The notes below the pieces were generated by a model. That model was not told the DNA's origin. It saw only the letters and a program-made list of their open reading frames with translations, and did no database searches. From contig NZ_CP017886.1 in assembly GCF_001874645.1 (NCBI RefSeq), positions 744,001 to 808,000 of the forward strand: a stretch of 64,000 bases of DNA, given 5' to 3'. Source of the DNA: Pseudomonas frederiksbergensis. Lineage in GTDB: Bacteria > Pseudomonadota > Gammaproteobacteria > Pseudomonadales > Pseudomonadaceae. Both the position numbers and the translations under genes were made by a program. The stretch's first letter is position 1. Each line of letters opens with the position of its first letter. Below are positions 55,934 through 63,977 of this stretch, piece after piece.

Positions 55934-56509
55934 TCAGTGATGCGTTTCGGTAACCCGAAGCCCATCTAAAATGAAATCAAATCCAGAAGACTGTTCGTAA
56001 TTGTCGCTCAGCGCCCAAGATACAAAGCTGCCACCTTCCAACGTATTCAAGATGAACCTGGCAACCTTCACGCCGTCCAGCTCAGCTTTGAGTTCCCCTG
56101 CCGCCTGGCCCAGTGCGATATTGGCCTGAAGCCAATTGAGATGGATTTCGAAAAAGTCCCGCGTCAATTCCTTTAGGCTTTCAGGCAAAGCCAGCAATTC
56201 CGCTGCCAGGGCGCCGCAGAGCGGAAGCATCGCGTTTTTACTGCTTTGCGCGAACATCAGGGCGAAGGCATTGAGCCGATCGATAATGCCGGTATTTTCA
56301 TCATTGATGCATTCCAGCTGATTCTTGAACCGGAACAGATAACTCTCAACGATGGCGATCGCCAGACTTTCTTTGGTGGGAAAGTGGTGGTGAATACTCG
56401 CCTTCTTGATACCGATGTCTTCCGCCAGATCGGCATAGCTGAAGGCTGCGTAGCCCTTGGTACGCAACAGAATCTCAGCGCTGGTCAGGAGGTCGGAACG
56501 TGTACTCAT
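55934..56509 (-). CDS. TetR-family regulator (NemR-like), second of two in the island
   Basis: This 191-residue repressor is a close paralogue of the one at 53432-54004: GYAAFSYADLAEDIGIKKAS and HHHFPTKESLAIAI in the DNA-binding domain and a Cys in MLPLCGALAAELLALPESL. Codon use is more AT-rich than in the core genes. It stands alone with an inverted repeat (AATTTAT/ATAAATT) 14 bp upstream. It may control ahpD-oye-4ot or osmC-sdr through the shared operator. Confidence 0.9.
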   Translation of the reverse strand: MSTRSDLLTSAEILLRTKGYAAFSYADLAEDIGIKKASIHHHFPTKESLAIAIVESYLFRFKNQLECINDENTGIIDRLNAFALMFAQSSKNAMLPLCGALAAELLALPESLKELTRDFFEIHLNWLQANIALGQAAGELKAELDGVKVARFILNTLEGGSFVSWALSDNYEQSSGFDFILDGLRVTETHH

Positions 56510-56522
56510 GATGCCGTTTCCA

Positions 56523-56548
56523 AATTTATCAATGCGGCATCATAAATT
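56523..56548. promoter_or_regulatory. Inverted repeat upstream of the second TetR
   Basis: AATTTAT (56523-56529) and ATAAATT (56542-56548) are 12 bp apart just before the tetR start. Autoregulatory operator is a guess. Confidence 0.3.
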
Positions 56549-56810
56549 AGTACTTCTTCATAAGACAGCGCTCAGGTTGCGCACCTATGAACCACCCACT
56601 GGAATCGGCCACAAGCAGTCAGCCGTTTCACAGCGCTGCATTCTCCTCAGTGAAATAGGCCCAACGTTAGATTATTAATTTTCTACTGTTGCCGCTGCCC
56701 CGCTCATGAGGTACTGAAAGAACTCGCATAAAATACTGGCCTGATTAGGATAATCGTAGGGATAGAGACTTTAGAAATCAGCATGAATTTATTGTAAAAC
56801 AGGTACTTAA
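56549..56810. other. Gene-free AT-rich segment before the IS5-type element
   Basis: About 260 bp with no recognisable gene or repeat; ends in TTAA, the target duplicate of the IS. Confidence 0.4.
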
Positions 56811-58002
56811 GGAAGGTCTGAAGTAGTCAGCGATTTTTGATGCCCTCGTTGGTAGAGGTTCAAAAAACGCTGGCTGGTCAGAAATCAGACCTTTCCTATT
56901 CTTAACTCATCGTTTCACCCTTGAGCGACGCCTTTTCAAGGCGCTTTTCCCGCATTACAGGCGCATCTCTCCCGCGACCAGCAGCCGTTTTCGCATCATC
57001 CACAGGTTCGACAGGGCAAATAGCGTGGCCTGTTGCGCGGTGTTTTTCATCAGGCCGCGAAAGCGCACTTTCGTATAGCCAAACTGACGCTTGATCACTC
57101 GGAATGGATGCTCAACCTTCGCCCGGACTTGTGCTTTCGCATATTCGATTTTGCGCCGCAGGCGCCCGATCAAACTCTTTTTCGCGTGTTTTTTATAGCT
57201 GCTGGGCCGTGCGGCAATCGACCAGATCATCTTGCGATTCTGATGCTCAGGACGCTTGTCCACACCGGTGTAACCGGCATCGCCAGACACGTATGATTCC
57301 TCGCCATGCAGCAACTGATCGACCTGCGTCACGTCCGCCACATTGGCCGCCGTGCCCACCAGGCTATGCACCAAACCCGACTCGGCATCGACGCCGATAT
57401 GCGCTTTCATCCCGAAGAAATACATGTTCCCCTTCTTCGTCTGATGCATTTCGGGGTCGCGTTTACCCTCTTTATTCTTGGTCGAACTCGGCGCATGAAT
57501 GATCGTCGCATCGACCACCGTACCTTGGCGCAACATCAGGCCACGGTCGCCCAGATAACCGTTGATGACCTGCAAAATCCCGCCGGCCAACTCATGTTTT
57601 TCCAACAGACGTCGGAAGTTGAGGATCGTGGTTTCATCGGGAATCCGATCCAGATGCAGCCCCGAAAACTGGCGCAGGATAGTGGTCTCGTACAGCGCTT
57701 CTTCCATCGCCGGATCGCTGTAGCCGAACCAGTTCTGCATCAGATGAACCCGCAACATCGCCATCAATGGATACGCCGGACGACCACCTTCGCCTTTCGG
57801 ATAATTCGGCTCGATCAAGGCAATCAGACCCTTCCAGGGCACGACCTGATCCATCTCGATCAGGAAACGCTCGCGGCGGGTCTGCTTACGTTTGCCGGCG
57901 TACTCGGCATCGGCGAAGGACATCTGTTTCATCGGGGCTCAACCGTCGTGTTCGGATCAGGCGGCTATTTCACCAAATCTGAAAGTCTTTTTCAGAGTTT
58001 CC
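56811..58002 (-). mobile_element. IS5-family insertion sequence
   Basis: The ends GGAAGGTCTGAAGTAGTC (56811 on) and, on the other strand, GGAAACTCTGAAAAAGAC (ending at 58002) are imperfect terminal inverted repeats beginning GGAA as in IS5. A TTAA duplicate flanks both sides (56807-56810 and 58003-58006), as expected for IS5-type YTAR-like targets. The element is 1192 bp with one transposase. The first 89 bp form an imperfect palindrome. It sits 11 bp from attR. Confidence 0.85.
56955..57932 (-). CDS. IS5-family DDE transposase
   Basis: This 325-residue transposase has the IS5-group order: N-terminal DUF772-like part (SFADAEYAGKRKQTRRERFLIEM, in part; YPLMAMLRVHLMQNWFGYSDP), then DDE residues in GTVVDATIIHAPSSTKN (Asp), YVSGDAGYTGVDKR (Asp) and KVEHPFRVIKRQFGYTKVRFRG (in part; Glu). 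No frameshift is seen, so it may be active. ATG 57930-57932. Confidence 0.93.
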   Translation of the reverse strand: MKQMSFADAEYAGKRKQTRRERFLIEMDQVVPWKGLIALIEPNYPKGEGGRPAYPLMAMLRVHLMQNWFGYSDPAMEEALYETTILRQFSGLHLDRIPDETTILNFRRLLEKHELAGGILQVINGYLGDRGLMLRQGTVVDATIIHAPSSTKNKEGKRDPEMHQTKKGNMYFFGMKAHIGVDAESGLVHSLVGTAANVADVTQVDQLLHGEESYVSGDAGYTGVDKRPEHQNRKMIWSIAARPSSYKKHAKKSLIGRLRRKIEYAKAQVRAKVEHPFRVIKRQFGYTKVRFRGLMKNTAQQATLFALSNLWMMRKRLLVAGEMRL

Positions 58003-58013
58003 TTAAGTTTTCA

Positions 58014-58039
58014 TTCGAGTCCAGGTCGTGAGCCAGACA
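58014..58039 (+). other. attR of the tRNA-Asn island
   Basis: TTCGAGTCCAGGTCGTG followed by AGCCAGACA repeats the tRNA-Asn 3' end; one G of the GTGGAG stretch is missing, so 26 of 27 bases match. It lies at the right limit of the island, followed by a terminator. Confidence 0.85.
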
Positions 58040-58048
58040 GCAATATCA

Positions 58049-58085
58049 AAAAGCCCCTGAATCGAAAGATTCAGGGGCTTTTTTG
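58049..58085 (+). terminator. Terminator right of attR, probably original for tRNA-Asn
   Basis: AAGCCCCTGAATC-GAAA-GATTCAGGGGCTT is followed by TTTTG. With no plus-strand gene nearby, it most likely ended the tRNA-Asn transcript before the island inserted. Confidence 0.85.
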
Positions 58086-58101
58086 TGCGTGACGGAAATG
58101 T

Positions 58102-58177
58102 AAAAGATCGCAGCCTGCGGCAGCTCCAGGATTTACACCGACCCAATGTAGGAACTGCCGCAGGCTGCGATCTTTTG
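58102..58177. repeat. REP pair (BIME)
   Basis: Two inverted REP units (AAAAGATCGCAGCCTGCGGC and GTAGGAACTGCCGCAGGCTG) between the island junction and the permease gene. They mark the return to core chromosome. Confidence 0.85.
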
Positions 58178-58207
58178 ATCTTCAAGCTTTATCAGTGAGT
58201 GCTGCGG

Positions 58208-59728
58208 TCAGACATGCTCACTGCTTTTGGCATGTTCGGCACGTTGCTCCGTCGGGCCGTGGGACGAATCCACCACTACCGGGACTTCATTGCCATCACA
58301 GTCATGCAGTTTGCCGTGGCTGAAGTAATCCCCTTCGCGCAGCGCCGCCAGATCCTGGAAGCGCAAGGTGCGCTCAGTGCCGGCAGCAAAGACCGATTGC
58401 TGGTCCGAGTTACCAGCAGTGAAGTGGTTGAAGGTCAGGTTAAGCACGATCGCCATGATCGCCGACGAGCTGATACCGGAATGGAAGATGGTCGCGAACC
58501 AGCTTGGGAAGTGATCGTAGAAGTTGGGTGCGGCGATGGGGATCATGCCAAAACCGATGGAGGTGGCGACGATGATCAGGTTGACGTTGTTGCGGTAATC
58601 AACCTTGGACAACGTACGAATGCCACTCGCCGCCACTGTACCGAACAGCACGATACCGGCGCCGCCGAGGACAGAAGTCGGCACAGCGGCAATTACTCGC
58701 CCCATGACCGGCAACAATCCGAGCACTACCAGGAACACCCCGCCCGTGGCCACAACGTAACGACTTTTGATCCCGGTCACCGCCACCAGCCCGACGTTCT
58801 GGGCAAAGGCACTTTGGGTGAAGGAGCCAAAGATCGGCGCGATCATGCTCGACAGCATGTCGGCCCGCAGACCGTTGCCCAGACGCCTGGAATCAACCTT
58901 GGTACCGATGATTTCACCGACCGCCAGGATGTCCGCAGAGGTTTCCACCAGCGTCACCATGATCACAATGCACATCGACAGAATCGCCGCGAAGTGGAAG
59001 GTCGGCATGCCGAAGTGGAACGGTGTCGGGAAACCAAACATCGGCCCTTGAGTCACCGTCGAAAAGTCGGCCATGCCGAGAAACACCGCAATCACGGTGC
59101 CAATCACCATAGCCAACAGAATCGACAAGCGGGAGATCGTGGCGCTGCCGATCTTGCTCAGCATCAGCACCAGTGCCAGCGTCAATGCCGCCAGCCCGAT
59201 ATTCGACATGCTGCCAAAGCTCTCGGCGTGGCTGTTACCCCCCATGGCCCAGCGCGCTGCCACGGGCATCAGCGTCAGGCCGATGGTGGTGATCACAATG
59301 CCAGTGACCAACGGCGGGAAGAACCTGGTAATTCGAGAGAACACCGGCGTAATCAACAATCCGATCAATGAGGCGGCGATCACTGCCCCCAGAATTGACT
59401 GAAAACCACCCTCACCATCGCTGCTGACAATCGCCACCATGGTCGCGACACCCGAAAACGAAACGCCCTGAACCAGCGGCAACTGACAGCCGAAAAACGG
59501 CAATCCGAGGGTTTGCAGTAATGTCGCCAAGCCCCCCGCAAACAGTGACGCCGCAATCAACAGACCGATGTCTGCCGGAGAAAGCCCGGCCGCCTGGCCG
59601 ATGATCAGTGGTACCGCAACGATACCGCCATACATGGTCAGAACGTGTTGCAGGCCGTAAGCCATATTCGCGCCGACCCCGAGGTTTTCATCCTCAGGCC
59701 GCGGGTGTGAAACAGAGGGCGTTTTCAT
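58208..59728 (-). CDS. NCS2-family nucleobase:cation symporter
   Basis: This 506-residue permease of the uracil/xanthine/urate family has about 12-14 membrane helices. The family motif is QSAFAQNVGLVAVTGIKSRY (near residue 320), with GFPTPFHFGMPTFHFAAI and ETSADILAVGEIIGT (carboxylate for the purine ring) before it. The QNVGLV form points towards purine/urate rather than uracil transport, but the substrate is inference. ATG 59726-59728. A GntR-type palindrome lies upstream. A long polar C-terminal tail (about 50 residues) is unusual. Confidence 0.88.
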   Translation of the reverse strand: MKTPSVSHPRPEDENLGVGANMAYGLQHVLTMYGGIVAVPLIIGQAAGLSPADIGLLIAASLFAGGLATLLQTLGLPFFGCQLPLVQGVSFSGVATMVAIVSSDGEGGFQSILGAVIAASLIGLLITPVFSRITRFFPPLVTGIVITTIGLTLMPVAARWAMGGNSHAESFGSMSNIGLAALTLALVLMLSKIGSATISRLSILLAMVIGTVIAVFLGMADFSTVTQGPMFGFPTPFHFGMPTFHFAAILSMCIVIMVTLVETSADILAVGEIIGTKVDSRRLGNGLRADMLSSMIAPIFGSFTQSAFAQNVGLVAVTGIKSRYVVATGGVFLVVLGLLPVMGRVIAAVPTSVLGGAGIVLFGTVAASGIRTLSKVDYRNNVNLIIVATSIGFGMIPIAAPNFYDHFPSWFATIFHSGISSSAIMAIVLNLTFNHFTAGNSDQQSVFAAGTERTLRFQDLAALREGDYFSHGKLHDCDGNEVPVVVDSSHGPTEQRAEHAKSSEHV

Positions 59729-59795
59729 CGTGGGGGGTTCCCTGGTTTTTTGTTATGCGCACACTGTATTCAATACTCAAGACAAATGTCTATAG

Positions 59796-59809
59796 AGTTG
59801 TATACAACT
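59796..59809. promoter_or_regulatory. Palindromic operator upstream of the permease
   Basis: AGTTGTATACAACT is a perfect 14-bp palindrome, 68 bp before the permease start. The TTGTATACAA core resembles sites of GntR/FadR-type repressors; a purine-responsive regulator is plausible but not shown. Confidence 0.5.
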
Positions 59810-59894
59810 TGCCAGTCACATAATGGACACGCATCCACCTCTGCCCCCTTTGAAGCTAGCTATTACGCACCCCGATGCCTCTAAAGCCCATCCC

Positions 59895-59927
59895 AAAAAA
59901 AAGCAGATCGTTTGATCTGCTCTTTTT
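59895..59927 (-). terminator. Terminator after the acetyltransferase gene
   Basis: On the minus strand AGAGCAGATC-AAAC-GATCTGCTT is followed by TTTTTTT, about 20 nt after the nat stop. Confidence 0.85.
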
Positions 59928-59946
59928 GCTTGACTCCAGCCACTCC

Positions 59947-60774
59947 CTACTTTGGCTCGATCAACCGCGTGATGGCCTCTCTCAGCGTGGGATGCTCAGG
60001 TACTTGAATCCCGAACACCTCCCGGAGCAGTTCGATCAGTACCTCAGGATCGGTCATCTCCCGTCGCTCGCTGGCGCTGCCCATCCGGTGAATGGCATAA
60101 CTGCCGTTGTTGAGTGTGTAGCGTGTCTCTGGCCCGGTACGTGCCACCATCAGCCGCTGGAGAAACGGCGACTCGGGATGGGTCGAGACGTACCAGTTGC
60201 CCATCTCGTAATCGACGCCTTCCTGGCGCTGCAGATCAAACACATACATCGCCTGCCATTCACCGGCGACCTTGGCGCGCAAGGTGTAGCTGTCGCCCTG
60301 CCGAGTAATGCGAAAGGGCTCGTGAGGCGTGCTTTGTTCTTCTTCAGTATCAAGCAACAACGGTGCGGTGGGCACCGTGCCACCGAAGCCTACGTCGGTG
60401 ATGTAACGCACGCCATCCAGGGTCAGCAGGGTCAAGCGATGGGTGCGCGTAGCCCAGATATCCTCAGGGGCATTTATCACCACGCGCCCGGTGATGCCGC
60501 GCACTTCGTAACCCAGGTGCTGCAACAGCGCCATGTAGAGGTTGTTGAGCTCGTAGCAGTAACCGCCTCGCCCCTCGTGCAGCAGTTTGCGCTGGATCGA
60601 TTCAAGATCCAGCGGTACCGGCACCCGGGACAGCGGAGAAAGGTTTTCAAAAGCAAAGGTGCTGGTATGGCGCAGTTGCAACGCGCGAAGGGTGTCGAGC
60701 GTGGGCGGCGGCGGTGCGTCGTAGCCGAGGCGCTTCAGGTAGAGGCCAACATTCGATAGTTCAGGCTGATTCAT
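59947..60774 (-). CDS. nat: Arylamine N-acetyltransferase
   Basis: This 275-residue enzyme moves acetyl from acetyl-CoA to arylamines or hydroxylamines. The catalytic triad is visible: Cys73 in RGGYCYELN, His112 in THRLTLL and Asp127 in ITDVGFGGTVP. Length fits bacterial NAT/NhoA. ATG 60772-60774 follows AAGGAGCC and is 14 nt after the beta-lactamase stop, so the two are probably co-transcribed. Confidence 0.95.
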   Translation of the reverse strand: MNQPELSNVGLYLKRLGYDAPPPPTLDTLRALQLRHTSTFAFENLSPLSRVPVPLDLESIQRKLLHEGRGGYCYELNNLYMALLQHLGYEVRGITGRVVINAPEDIWATRTHRLTLLTLDGVRYITDVGFGGTVPTAPLLLDTEEEQSTPHEPFRITRQGDSYTLRAKVAGEWQAMYVFDLQRQEGVDYEMGNWYVSTHPESPFLQRLMVARTGPETRYTLNNGSYAIHRMGSASERREMTDPEVLIELLREVFGIQVPEHPTLREAITRLIEPK

Positions 60775-60788
60775 CAGTGGCTCCTTGC

Positions 60789-61688
60789 TCAGGACACGTG
60801 CGACATCACCAAACGAGTGGCAGCCGCCAGCACATCACGACGCGCTTCGGCGTCTTTTTGATGTTGCGTGAAGTAAACCGCAAGCACGACAGGCGCACCC
60901 GTCTGTGGCCAAAGTACCGCCACATCATTCGTGGTGCCGTAGTCGCCGCTACCGGTTTTGTCACCCACCACCCAACCCGCTGGCGTACCGGCCCGAATGC
61001 TCGCATCGCCAGTGGTATTGCCCTTGAGCCAGGTCGCCAACTGCTCGCGTTGCGCCGTTGCCAACGCAGCACCCAGCACCACTTTCTGCACACTGGCGGC
61101 CATTGCTGCCGGTGTCGTGGTGTCACGGAGATCATCAGGAATGGCCGTATTCAACTCCGGCTCCCAGCGATCAAGCCGGAACGCCGGATCACCCAGGCTC
61201 TTGGCAAACTGATTAACCGCTGCCACACCACCCAACACCTTGATCAGCAAGTTGGCAGCGGTGTTATCGCTGTATTGCAACGTGGCGGCGCACAACTGCG
61301 CGATGCTCATACCCTGTTTCAGGTTCTGTTTGGCGATGGGGGCGTAAGACAACAAGTCGGCTTCACCATAGGCAATATGCTTCTCCAGCAACCCCGACTC
61401 AGCCATGCTTTTGTGCAACACCGCGGCGGCCAGCATCAACTTGAAGGTGCTGCAGAACGGAAAACGCTCCCCGCCCCGATACTGAATCTCGTGGCCATTG
61501 GCAGTGTTGATCAAAGCAACGCCCAATCGACCTTTTGCACTGCTCTCCAACTCGGCAAGTTTGTTGTACAACTCGGCCAGTGGTTTGTTCGCAGATGAAG
61601 CGTTAGCCCAGGCTGGGCATACCAGCGTGATCAACGGCAGTGTCAGACCTGCCTTCAACAATGAACGTCGCGAGGGTGAATACTTCAT
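60789..61688 (-). CDS. Class A beta-lactamase
   Basis: This 299-residue serine beta-lactamase hydrolyses penicillins and perhaps cephalosporins in the periplasm. It shows the Ser80-Thr-Phe-Lys83 active site ([10 protein letters not shown]), Ser140-Asp-Asn142, Glu176 of the omega loop in EPELN, and Lys244-Thr-Gly-Ser-Gly. A twin-arginine signal (SRRSLLKAG) suggests Tat export, as for several species-specific enzymes of soil bacteria. No AmpR or other regulator gene is adjacent. Complete. Confidence 0.95.
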   Translation of the reverse strand: MKYSPSRRSLLKAGLTLPLITLVCPAWANASSANKPLAELYNKLAELESSAKGRLGVALINTANGHEIQYRGGERFPFCSTFKLMLAAAVLHKSMAESGLLEKHIAYGEADLLSYAPIAKQNLKQGMSIAQLCAATLQYSDNTAANLLIKVLGGVAAVNQFAKSLGDPAFRLDRWEPELNTAIPDDLRDTTTPAAMAASVQKVVLGAALATAQREQLATWLKGNTTGDASIRAGTPAGWVVGDKTGSGDYGTTNDVAVLWPQTGAPVVLAVYFTQHQKDAEARRDVLAAATRLVMSHVS

Positions 61689-61749
61689 GCCGTGCCTCGT
61701 AAAAAATCAACATTACAGACGGGTCCGCTCTGTAACAGCGCCCCGCCCC

Positions 61750-63351
61750 TTAACAAACTTCTGAATGCACAACCACTTCAGGACTTCCTTCCATCGACAC
61801 CACCACTGTGCGGTTTCGACCAAAATTCTTCGCCTGATACAACGCTGCGTCTGCCCGCTCGATAAACACTTCGACGCTGTCCCCGTCTTCGGGGATAAAC
61901 GCATAACAGCCCAGGCTCACCGTCAGGCTCCCCGACGGCGCGCCTGAATGGATGATGTGCTTGTCCTTGACGCTGTGGCGGATCTGCTCGGCAATCGTAA
62001 AGGCGCCGTGAATGTCAGTGTCGGGCAACAACACCGCAAACTCTTCACCGCCGTAACGCACCGCCAGGTCGGACTTGCGGTGACAACAACTTTTCACCGC
62101 ACGCGCCACTTCTGCCAGGCACTGATCCCCCGCCACATGACCGTAGGTATCGTTGTAGCGTTTGAAAAAATCGATATCGAGCATGATCAGGCTCAACGAA
62201 CTCTGTTGACGAGCACCCCGAGCGAACTCGATGTCCAGTGCCCGTTCGAACAGCCGACGGTTTGCCAACCCGGTCAGGCTGTCATGAGTCGCGATCACTT
62301 CCAGCCGCTCTTGCGCGGTCCGCAAATCCGCCTCGATGAGTTCACCATTGCGAACCTGCAGCACAAACACCCAACCGAACAAGCCCACACCGAGCACCAC
62401 CAGGGCGACGATGACGCTGGATTGATAGGCGTTGGCGTACCAGCCCCGAAGAATCGTTTCCTTCGGGGTCGCCGCCGCAACCACCAGCGGATAGGCGTCC
62501 AGCTGACGATAGCCATATAGCCGGATCACATTATCCACTACCGAACGGATCATCCCATTGCCGAAACTGGCATGGGGCAGGTATTTCTGGAAAATATCCC
62601 CATGCGCCAGCGACTCGCCTATTCGCGCTTCCTCGAACGGTCGCCTGGCCAGCAACGTACCGTCCGACAACGCCAGAAACATCACGCCGTTGTCATCGAG
62701 GCTGAAGCTTTTGAAGAACTGATCGAAGTACGCCAGCTTGATCCCGGCCAGCAGCACGCCCTGGAACTCGCCATGCTGGTCGTTCACCCGCCGGGAAATA
62801 GGAATGATCCACTCGCCATTCTGCCGGCTACGAATTGCCGGCCCAATGTGCGCGAGCAACGTAGGATTCTGCTGATGGAACTTGAAGTAGTCGCGATCAG
62901 CCACACCCCCGCGCCGCGGCAGGTCATCAAACGATGTCACCACCCACTGCCCGTTTTTGTCGAACAGAAACAGCCCGTGCAACTGCTCGAGTGCCTGCAC
63001 CCGCCGCGCAAAGGTCCGCTGCAACCGCGGATTCCGCACCACGCCAAAACCGTCAGCCTGAATCCAGTCAACCAGGCTGGTCATCACCAGATCCGCGCTC
63101 AAAAACGTGTCCTGCGCCTGCTGCGCCATCGCCCGCGTCAGGTTCGACGAGGCCACCTCAGCCAACGACAAATCGTAGCGCCGGGACTGTTCCAGTTGCA
63201 GGTAAAGCAAGCCACACAAACACAGGCAAACCGCCGCAACAAACATCACCGCAGCCTTGCGCAGAGGCAAGCGTTTAAGAGGGCCGCCAGGGGCGTAATG
63301 AGGGTCGTGAATGGGGGTAGGCAAAAGCGTCATCCTTGAAGGGTAAGGCAT
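61750..63351 (-). CDS. Membrane diguanylate cyclase with periplasmic sensor
   Basis: This 533-residue protein has a membrane helix near residues 33-53 (AAVMFVAAVCLCLCGLLYLQL), a periplasmic dCACHE-like sensor (about 54-310, ADRDYFKFHQQNPTLLAHIGPAIRSRQNG in parts), a second helix (about 315-335), and a C-terminal GGDEF domain with intact RYGGEEFAVLLPDTD and I-site RKSD five residues before it. It makes c-di-GMP in response to an extracellular signal. I place the start at ATG 63349-63351; an ATG six codons later is the alternative, as neither has a strong ribosome site. Confidence 0.9.
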   Translation of the reverse strand: MPYPSRMTLLPTPIHDPHYAPGGPLKRLPLRKAAVMFVAAVCLCLCGLLYLQLEQSRRYDLSLAEVASSNLTRAMAQQAQDTFLSADLVMTSLVDWIQADGFGVVRNPRLQRTFARRVQALEQLHGLFLFDKNGQWVVTSFDDLPRRGGVADRDYFKFHQQNPTLLAHIGPAIRSRQNGEWIIPISRRVNDQHGEFQGVLLAGIKLAYFDQFFKSFSLDDNGVMFLALSDGTLLARRPFEEARIGESLAHGDIFQKYLPHASFGNGMIRSVVDNVIRLYGYRQLDAYPLVVAAATPKETILRGWYANAYQSSVIVALVVLGVGLFGWVFVLQVRNGELIEADLRTAQERLEVIATHDSLTGLANRRLFERALDIEFARGARQQSSLSLIMLDIDFFKRYNDTYGHVAGDQCLAEVARAVKSCCHRKSDLAVRYGGEEFAVLLPDTDIHGAFTIAEQIRHSVKDKHIIHSGAPSGSLTVSLGCYAFIPEDGDSVEVFIERADAALYQAKNFGRNRTVVVSMEGSPEVVVHSEVC

Positions 63352-63530
63352 GAGCAAAAGCCCAGATCCCTTAATGCCAGAGAGCTTAGCTTACGGGGTG
63401 ATATGGGGCAATTGTGGGGCGAGTCATAAACTTGCTCGCCTTTTCTCCTGTAATGTTCAACGCGTTCGTTGATGCTCGCTTGAAACATCAATGCCCCCCA
63501 CCGGTACAGCCCTGTGAACGTCCACGGCCA

Positions 63531-63977
63531 ATGAAATACAAAGACAGTACCGCATCGCTGGACACCGCCAGAAAGATTCTCAAGGTGAATCACGCCGGGG
63601 GATGGTTCATGGGTTTTATCTCGGCGCTACCAGGGAAAAACGGCGTCATGGCCTGCACCTTTGCCGTGGAATAGGTCGTGGTGAGCCATCTGAAAGATCA
63701 GCTCTCATACCTTGAAAGCCGGAACGATTCGGCGACCTATGAAACGCTCCAGTTGATTCTGGAGGATGAGGAAAACCACCGCGATACCGGTCGAATCGAA
63801 GGCGCCAGCGCGCTGCTGTATGGGCCGTTCCGATGGATGATCAGTTTGTTTACGGCGCGTGTTATTCGGTTTGGGATGCGGCAGAAACAGGGCTACCCTA
63901 AAACGGCCCGACTCAAACACACCTGCTCTTGTATTCATACACCGCCGCGCGAGCCAATCCATGGAGGAAAAGCATGA
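63531..63977 (+). pseudogene. COQ7-like di-iron hydroxylase, internally deleted and interrupted
   Basis: ATG 63531 begins a frame with DTARKILKVNHAG, the N-terminus of COQ7-type demethoxyubiquinone hydroxylases, but this jumps straight to GWFMGFISALPGKNGVMACT, missing about 50 residues with the first ExxH. After FAVE an in-frame TAG (63672-63674) stops it; the frame goes on with VVVSHLKDQLSYLE, the second ligand helix LILEDEENHRDTG and a C-terminus to TGA at 63975-63977. Without the first half of the di-iron site it cannot be active. It overlaps the next start by 4 nt. Confidence 0.75.

Noticed and set aside
58014..58039. A second tRNA-Asn gene at the right border
   Set aside because: Only the 3' third of the tRNA is present; no D-arm or anticodon arm precedes it, so it is an att site.
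58199..59371. 390-codon plus-strand frame rich in His, Arg and Gln
   Set aside because: Antisense to the nucleobase permease; typical shadow of membrane-protein codons.
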